This document shows positions 58,664-64,000 of a stretch of 64,000 bases of DNA, in pieces. The notes below the pieces were generated by a model. The model had not been told where the DNA came from. It saw only the letters and a program-made list of their open reading frames with translations, and did no database searches. This DNA is from Hyposmocoma kahamanoa (lineage: Eukaryota > Arthropoda > Insecta > Lepidoptera > Cosmopterigidae): the NCBI RefSeq assembly GCF_003589595.1, contig NW_020653718.1, positions 4,117,720 through 4,181,719 of the forward strand, read 5' to 3'. Positions within the stretch are counted from its first letter, which is position 1. Every line of letters starts with the position of its first letter. Position numbers and translations under genes: made by a program.

Positions 58664-59551
58664 TTCCGAACGTGAGCTGTCGCGCGAGAGGTACAATCTG
58701 CAGACCACACCGCCTGCGTAAGGATTCACTTTTTTTTTTCACACATTTCGCTCAATGTATTGGTGACGTAACAAAGCTGTTATTCATGAAACCATCGAAA
58801 TTAGGCTACAGCTACATATACTTTCTTACGTGACATTGAGTAACACTTTAGGTGTGTTATAAGTAGGTACCTAACCTAATCAATACAAGCATACCTACTT
58901 TCAAAACTATTTAAATATCCGAAGTCAATTGCAAAACCAAGAGGAGGTATGTGCCTAGCAGTGGAACGCAGTACAAATCATAAAATACAATGCAAATTGG
59001 AAATAAAACCATTTTTTTCGGACCGTATATTTGTTTTTCAAACTAACCACCGTTTTCGGGCTCTTTAAGGGCAATGGTCACTCGTTAGGGGTAATGCAAA
59101 CATTGTATACTGAACTACAGTTACAAAAGTTATAAATGTACCTAGATAAATTAGCTAAGAGCGTTGAAGAAAATGGCTATGAAGCCGGGTCGAGGACTTT
59201 CTTCGTTAGACTAGTATAGTCAAGTCGTTTACGACTATCGGTTAAAACAGAACTTCATCCCACCATGTGTCAGTCGACCAGCCAGCTCAGCAGCAGCGTC
59301 AAAAGAGAAAATAAGCACTAACATATTCAACAATTGTTTTGTTCAACGTAGTAGGAAGTATGTGAATGATAAACGTTGACAAGAAAACTGTGATTTCTAT
59401 ATTATCTTGCAAAGTTTCAACTGGAGCATTTAATAGTGTAATAAAGATTAGAAAATAAAATTACATGTAATCAACAATATCTCGAGCACTGAAACCAATT
59501 TTGTGCTGAGAATCTCACCAGTAACAAAAGAAACAAAAGAAGTACCTAGAC

Positions 59552-59587
59552 CATTGACCTACCAATAAAATTTTTCGTAGGTCAATG
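59552..59587. repeat. 36-bp palindrome made of CATTGAC element ends
   Basis: CATTGACCTAC and its exact complement GTAGGTCAATG joined by 14 bases. They match the ends of the 15502/23774/53061 family with the whole interior gone. Confidence 0.7.
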
Positions 59588-59667
59588 ACCAAGACGTACT
59601 ATTTAAGAATATAAACGAACAATCAATATTCAAGAAAGTAAATTAATCAGAAATAAAGTACACTTAC

Positions 59668-59978
59668 GTAAAACTCTGTAATCTCCCAAGTATGTTGGTA
59701 AACAATCCTTAATAGTGCACTTCGAATTCAACAACAAGGAACACTAAACGCGCCAGCGCACGTATATAGGTACTAATAATTTACTTATTGCAATCGAAAA
59801 TCACAATTTGCAATTGATATTTAACATATAAAAATGACCTAATCCGAGATAACACGTGTGATACAACTGACACTATACACTGAAGTGACTTCCTCTTATT
59901 TTCCCGCAACTAAACGGCAGTCCATACACTCGAGCGCGTTACAGACTCATATAACGTTGTGATGAGCTTCGGTCAACT
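59668..59978 (-). promoter_or_regulatory. dl: predicted noncoding exon 1 of dorsal (5' UTR) with short upstream ORFs
   Basis: Bounded by a predicted start at 59978 and the strong donor TTTTAC-GTAAGT at 59667. Three short upstream ORFs are visible: ATG at 59950 (3 codons), 59925 (9 codons) and 59827 (8 codons), each closed inside the exon. The exon is inferred from the TATA box and donor, not from cDNA. Confidence 0.55.
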
Positions 59979-60009
59979 GGTTATTGCGGAGTGTGTTCAA
60001 GTTTATATA
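59975..60009 (-). promoter_or_regulatory. main dorsal promoter (P1): TATA box and initiator
   Basis: Minus-strand TATATAAA at 60009-60002 lies 31 bp upstream of an initiator-like CCAGTT whose A is at 59978. This spacing is what arthropod core promoters show. Confidence 0.65.
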
Positions 60010-60356
60010 TTAACCTCTATCAAAGTTGATCCCTCAGCGGACCAACCTGTTATCATTGGCTGAAGGCAATATTGTCATTTTAATGAATACCTATAATATG
60101 TGCTCATCTGAGGAATAGAGCCAGTTACTATCTATAGGTTAAATTAATGTATCTATGTATGTAAACACTTCATTGTAGCACAAAACAAATTATAAATATC
60201 ATCAAACACTTTTAAAGGAAAAGTTAGTTCCAGGGTTGGCAATAAAAAACTAAACAAATTTAATGCTTTACTCAAGAATTACACAATTACATTGAATAAA
60301 ATCAAATGTACATACGAATACATACGTTTATAAGACTATTTATTACTTACATGTAA
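60010..60356. other. upstream region of dorsal
   Basis: Intergenic, or upstream intron of the plus-strand gene. No clear motif beyond the core promoter. Confidence 0.4.
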
Positions 60357-60589
60357 CTGCCTCCGTGGCCGAACGGTTACCATGCCGGACTGGCACGCAG
60401 AGGTCCCAGGTTCGATTCCCGGGCCGGGCGAAATATTTGTATGAACTACATTTATTTCTCTCGTGAGTTTGGGTGTAATTTGTGGTTGTCTATGTGTGTG
60501 TCCATGGCACCCGCGACACAGGGTTTCCCTAGTGCGGGGCTATGTTGAGTGTGTGCGTTGTTATTATTATTATTATTATGTAAAATATA
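60357..60589 (+). mobile_element. tRNA-derived SINE, full length
   Basis: TGCCTCCGTGGCCGAACGGT (box A), GGTTCGATTCCCGGGCCG (box B), body to GTGTGTGCG and a (TTA)n tail. The best-preserved copy in the window, so probably young. Confidence 0.96.
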
Positions 60590-61044
60590 TAGTAAAATGA
60601 ATATATAATATAAAACTATAAATAAATATATCATGCATAAATAAATATTTTGTAAGCTCTAACATGAGGAGTTTGAAGAAGTCTTCAAAAGGACATCTAT
60701 GAAAGCCCGAACCGAAGGTGGCTGTTTGACCTGTACCGGGAGAAGGTTCCCTTGCCACACGAGTATAATTCACTGTGAACGAGTCCCAACTGTATTGCGG
60801 AAGTACGTACAAGGAACAAATTGGTACCGGAAAGCAGGTGGTCACTCATGGCCTGACGATATTGGAAACGCTCATAAATGTAACTAGGGGAAGAAGGTTG
60901 GAAAAAGATTTTATAGAGGAAGCATAAAACGTGAGCAATTCTACAACTTTACTTATCTCTAAACATGAAAATGTGGTCGTACTTTTTCAAGCCGAACTCG
61001 AATATGATGATATGAACACTGATTTTGCAGCCGCTCCGACGGGG
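60590..61044. other. intergenic sequence
   Basis: Includes a GC-richer stretch at 60695-60890 without a recognised domain. No supported exon. Confidence 0.35.
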
Positions 61045-61330
61045 CTATTTCGTTATAGTCCAAAAGAGGAAGAAGAGTGCGTCTAAGCATAAATTTGCTA
61101 GACAGAGGAAGAAAGTACTGCAGCTCTTTGAGGGAATGAAGCGGTGGAAAAATGTTAGACTTTCATCGGCGACTTGCTTCGACCAAGAGAGTGTCTGATC
61201 CATTAGGATGCCCAAATTTTTTACTGAAGAGGTAAAAGGAATTATGGTGTTATTCGGAACTAAATTGGGCATCACCATAGACTCCAACTTGGAGATGAAA
61301 GTGCGACTGTCAATCAATATGCCTTGGGAC
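61045..61330 (-). mobile_element. LINE RT C-terminal fragment (different family)
   Basis: The minus frame gives IPFTSSVKNLGILMDQTLSW and then PSKSCSTFFLCLANLCLDAL, matching the VKNLG-x-x-x-D-x-x-L-x-W segment of jockey-like reverse transcriptases. Short and isolated. Confidence 0.8.
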
Positions 61331-61344
61331 TTCTGTACATATAA

Positions 61345-61625
61345 AAGAAGGTAGCAGTAGAGCTCCTTGTGAAATAATTTCTAAATGTGTAGGGAAGTAC
61401 TGCCACCTTATCTATTTGCCGCCGTTTTGGATGGCTAAGGGTGTTGGTATAATTACAGGTACACGGGACTTGTCAACTTATGTCTCACGCTCACCGGATG
61501 CCGCAGTGCCAGTGCCTTTATGATCTTTGCAATTTAAAGCTCAGAGTGGCAATGCAACTGTTATGGACAGGCGTGTCGCTTTACCATGGGTACGACTTGT
61601 TCGTAACGTCACTTCGTATAAAAAA
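61345..61625 (+). repeat. interspersed repeat, unclassified family
   Basis: Plus copy nearly as long as 28120: GTAGCAGTAGAGCTCCTTGT to TACGACTTGTTCGTAACGTC. Confidence 0.72.
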
Positions 61626-62531
61626 AATTATGTCTATTTATTTATTTACATAGCCCCTATCGTTTCTTTTTTTGCAAATTGCAAAACATATCCAAACAAA
61701 GACTTTCCTTGATTGCGTAACAATATAAATTCGTTTTATAATTCATTTGACTCTACCTACGTCTCTGTAGGGATCTGAATCCATTACCTCTAAATATTTG
61801 CCGCAAAATCTTTAATATGCCTAGTGTAAATCTTAACATCATAAACGATAATGATGACTGCCTTGAACTATTGAGTGATATTTCGTTTAACATACCTACG
61901 CGTTCTATGAGACACTATCACCCTATTTCAATTCCTTTAGCGAGTCTTAATTATAGACAAAACAGTTTTCAATTTAGAGCTAGCCGCTAGCAAGAGTTTG
62001 GTTAGTGTGCTGGTCAATCATGACCTGAGTGTTCATATATTTAAATGTATTGCTCATGCGCTAAAGCGTAAACTGATGGACATTTTATTTAATTTTATTG
62101 AATAATTTGTGACTGTTGGCGCAGGTATTGGGTTGTTATATTTATGTATAATAGTGCATTTTGTTAACAAATAGTGTTTATTGTTCATTTGTGTTTGATT
62201 CTTTCTGTTTTTATTAAATGGTTGAAGCTGTTGGTTTTCCATTAATAAATAAATGTGTCTATAGTTAACATTATAATTTACAAATTCTTAACGAAAATCC
62301 ATAATTTAAAATAGACTACCCGACCCTCCATATCTCTCGAGAGATATGGAGGAGACCTATATCCGAAGACAGATGGAGCAGAGGCTGTTTGATGATGATG
62401 ATGACCCGGGTCACGTCCTACATACTGTTGAATAGGGGTCTCTTTCTAAGGGGCGGGTTTGGATCATTCAAAAACCGTGTTTAGATTCTTTCGTTTCCAG
62501 TGTCCCAAATAATTGTGTTCACATTTATTAA
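61626..62531. other. intergenic or intronic sequence
   Basis: No recognised exon. A short palindrome TCTCTCGAGAGA is at 62333-62344. Upstream exons of the coiled-coil gene may lie here or farther left, but I could not identify them. Confidence 0.35.
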
Positions 62532-62753
62532 CTGCCTCCGTGGCCCAACGGTTACCATGCCGGACTGCCACGCAGAGGTCCCAGGTTCGATTCCCGGGCC
62601 AAGAGAAATATTTGTATGGCCTACATTTATTTCTCTCGTGAGTTTGGGTGTAATTTGTGGTTGTCTATGTTTGTGTCCATGGCACCCGCGACACAGGGTT
62701 TCCCTAGTGCGGGGCTATGTTGAGTGTGTGCGTTATTATTACTATTACTATTT
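62532..62753 (+). mobile_element. tRNA-derived SINE abutting an exon
   Basis: Near-complete copy (CTGCCTCCGTGGCCCAACGG, GGTTCGATTCCCGGGCC, body to GTGTGTGCG, tail TTATTATTACTATTACTATT). It ends 4-5 bp before the acceptor of the exon at 62757. Confidence 0.95.
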
Positions 62754-62756
62754 AAG

Positions 62757-62975
62757 CCGCGTGCAACCTGCACATCCGAAGAAGCAACTATTTTCGGCAC
62801 CAGTCACAGTTAGCAAGTTCACGGCCAAGGCGGGACCGCCCAGTCCCAACCTCGCGAGAATCCGCAGCTGCCTCACCGAGTACGAGAACCAGACGCCAAC
62901 AAGAGCAGTAAAGATTGGCCCAAAGGCTGTCTCTATGGAGGATCTTACGCCTACAAAGAGGATTCGACGAAATGG
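62757..62975 (+). CDS. coiled-coil gene, first visible exon
   Basis: The acceptor TATTTAAG lies at the end of a SINE tail, with one leading base then 72 codons plus two. The donor AATGG-GTTACT is weak, but the split Gly codon (GG plus G) fits the next exon. Confidence 0.75.
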
Positions 62976-64000
62976 GTTACTATTATACTATTGGTTACTC
63001 AGTCATTATTATTTACAATTATAACCATTGACTTACAAAATTATAACGTACGTATTATGACGTGGTAACTAATGTAATTAGCATCTGTATTTTGACAATT
63101 TCGAAGAGTTCTATATTTTTTTTATAGAAAATATTGTAAAGGCAAAGTAATACGTTTGATTAATCTCTTTTATGTTGTCTTTAATCAATAGATCTTTGAA
63201 GTAAGGAGAGTTAATGTGATCTGTTTAGGAACGACGAACTGGCAGTGGCAAGGTCGCCTGCGCTACGCAGTGTGGCTGAAGAGAGCGCGGCGGCGAAGGT
63301 TTGTCGGTTCATGGTGATCGCGGCTTGGAGGCGGCGGCGCGACGAGGTGCGCTGTCTTCGCAAGACTCTAGAATTTCAGGTACGTTCGAAAGCGTAATTA
63401 GAAAAGTCTTTTCTTCGTGTCGTGTCGATACTTTTTTTTAGGATTGTATTAATTTTGAATAGGAGGTATGTTGTCACCTTGTCACGATTCGACGTTCTTT
63501 TACTAACGGTCACGATATCGTCGTAGGTGTCGTGTTCGGAACGGCTTCGCATACAAGTGGCAGCGTTGAAGTCTTTACTGGAATCTGACAACAACAAAGT
63601 GCGTCTGGCCATGCGCGAGCTCGATCGTCTCAAGCAGCTGGTGAAGGACAAGGAACTGGAACGGACCGTGCTGGAACGAGTGAGAAATTGCCTCATTCTA
63701 GTTTAGCGTCGCGGGTCGATTTGATCGTTACAAAATGTGAAATAGCGAACGAAGACGTCAGCGGCGGTCTACATTTACAGGAGAAATTCGCCCTGGAGAA
63801 CGACGTCTGCGCGGCGGAGGACCGGGCGTCGGAGATGAGCGTCGGTGAGGCCGCGCGAACGGAGGCGGACCCCGAAGGGGTCGCGGACGGGCTGACGGGT
63901 GTCGCGTTGCAGGCTGGCGCAACTGCCGCAACGAGCTGGAGGGCGCGCGCGTCGCCGGCGCCGCCGCCGAGCGGGCGCTGGCGCTGCAGCGCGCCGCCAG
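62757..64000 (+). CDS. coiled-coil protein, partial (five exons, 3' end beyond window)
   Basis: I do not recognise this gene. Joining 62757-62975, 63229-63379, 63527-63679, 63781-63844 and 63913-64000 keeps one frame with consistent phases (2/1, 0, 0, 1/2). The first exon is Ser/Pro/Lys-rich (LFSAPVTVSKFTAKAG, TEYENQTPTRAV, MEDLTPTKRIRRN). The rest is charged and alpha-helical with heptad-like leucines: FMVIAAWRRRRDEVRCLRKT, LRIQVAALKSLLE, RLKQLVKDKELERTVLERE, then WRNCRNELEGARV and an Ala-rich AERALALQRAA. This suggests a long coiled-coil structural or centrosomal/cytoskeletal protein, but the class is a guess. It is divergent from dorsal. The upstream exon that supplies the first two bases of the split codon was not found. 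Confidence 0.82.
63024..63050. repeat. single end of the CATTGAC element family
   Basis: CATTGACTTACAAAATTATA matches the terminus of 15502/23774. No partner end is seen within the intron. Confidence 0.4.
63229..63379 (+). CDS. coiled-coil gene, second visible exon
   Basis: Acceptor CTGTTTAG, donor CAG-GTACGT. Encodes NDELAVARSPALRSVAEESA then a basic helix (AAWRRRRDEVRCLRK). Confidence 0.88.
63527..63679 (+). CDS. coiled-coil gene, third visible exon
   Basis: 51 codons, phase 0 at both ends (VSCSERLRIQVAALKSLLES to ELERTVLER). Strong heptad pattern. Confidence 0.9.
63781..63844 (+). CDS. coiled-coil gene, fourth visible exon
   Basis: Acceptor TTTACAG, donor GTCG-GTGAGG. Encodes EKFALENDVCAAEDRASEMS and V, leaving one base. 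Confidence 0.88.
63913..64000 (+). CDS. coiled-coil gene, fifth visible exon (cut by window end)
   Basis: Acceptor GTTGCAG. Reads (G)WRNCRNELEGARVAGAAAER, GC-rich, and continues past the window. Confidence 0.85.

Noticed and set aside
60357..60440. A tRNA gene call from box A and box B
   Set aside because: The same head recurs with the same non-tRNA body and (TTA)n tail at several places. It is a SINE head, not a functional tRNA.

Overview
The window is nuclear DNA from an insect, almost certainly a moth or butterfly. It holds very long AT-rich introns, GC-rich short coding exons, GT-AG splice sites, a tRNA-derived SINE family in several copies, a cecropia-like mariner, LINE fragments and many MITE-like inverted-repeat elements of the kind usual in Lepidoptera. 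There is no bacterial-style operon, CRISPR array or free-standing functional tRNA or rRNA gene.

The central gene is a complete NF-kappaB family gene, dorsal, on the minus strand. It runs from a TATA promoter near 60000 to a stop codon at 2221. I reconstructed it exon by exon from splice sites and reading phase. Fifteen coding exons join without a phase conflict into a 687-residue Dorsal-A-like protein (2064 nt with stop). Skipping one internal splice gives an 804-residue Dorsal-B-like protein ending at 16133. A second TATA promoter and short first exon at about 55233-55325 (start MDFGG) fits the same phase and predicts N-terminally shorter forms of 642 and 759 residues. One locus therefore appears to combine two starts with two C-termini. 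The A tail carries the nuclear localisation cluster, a sumoylation-type IKSE motif and a long array of Ser-Pro motifs. The B tail loses these and gains a leucine-rich stretch, a PPLPPKR motif and a basic cluster.

The layout from left to right is as follows. 1-2220: 3' flank of dorsal with a LINE RNase H relic. 2221-8312: the exons of the A tail; their introns hold a nearly intact mariner (third catalytic Asp replaced by Asn) and two MITEs. 8313-15053: an intron with a SINE, MITEs, a 10-N assembly gap and a possible small ORF. 15054-17973: the NLS exon, the B terminal exon and the second half of the Rel homology region, packed with 70-77 bp introns in GC-rich DNA. 17974-44866: the first half of the Rel homology region spread over very long introns full of transposon debris, including a LINE split by a SINE and by an LTR-like insert. 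44867-58663: N-terminal exons and the internal promoter. 59668-59978: predicted noncoding exon 1, with short upstream ORFs.

Downstream of the dorsal promoter, on the plus strand, the last 1.2 kb (62757-64000, running off the window) holds five exons of a coiled-coil protein that I do not recognise. Its first visible exon begins 4-5 bp after the (ATT)n tail of a SINE, so the transposon appears to supply the splice acceptor tract.
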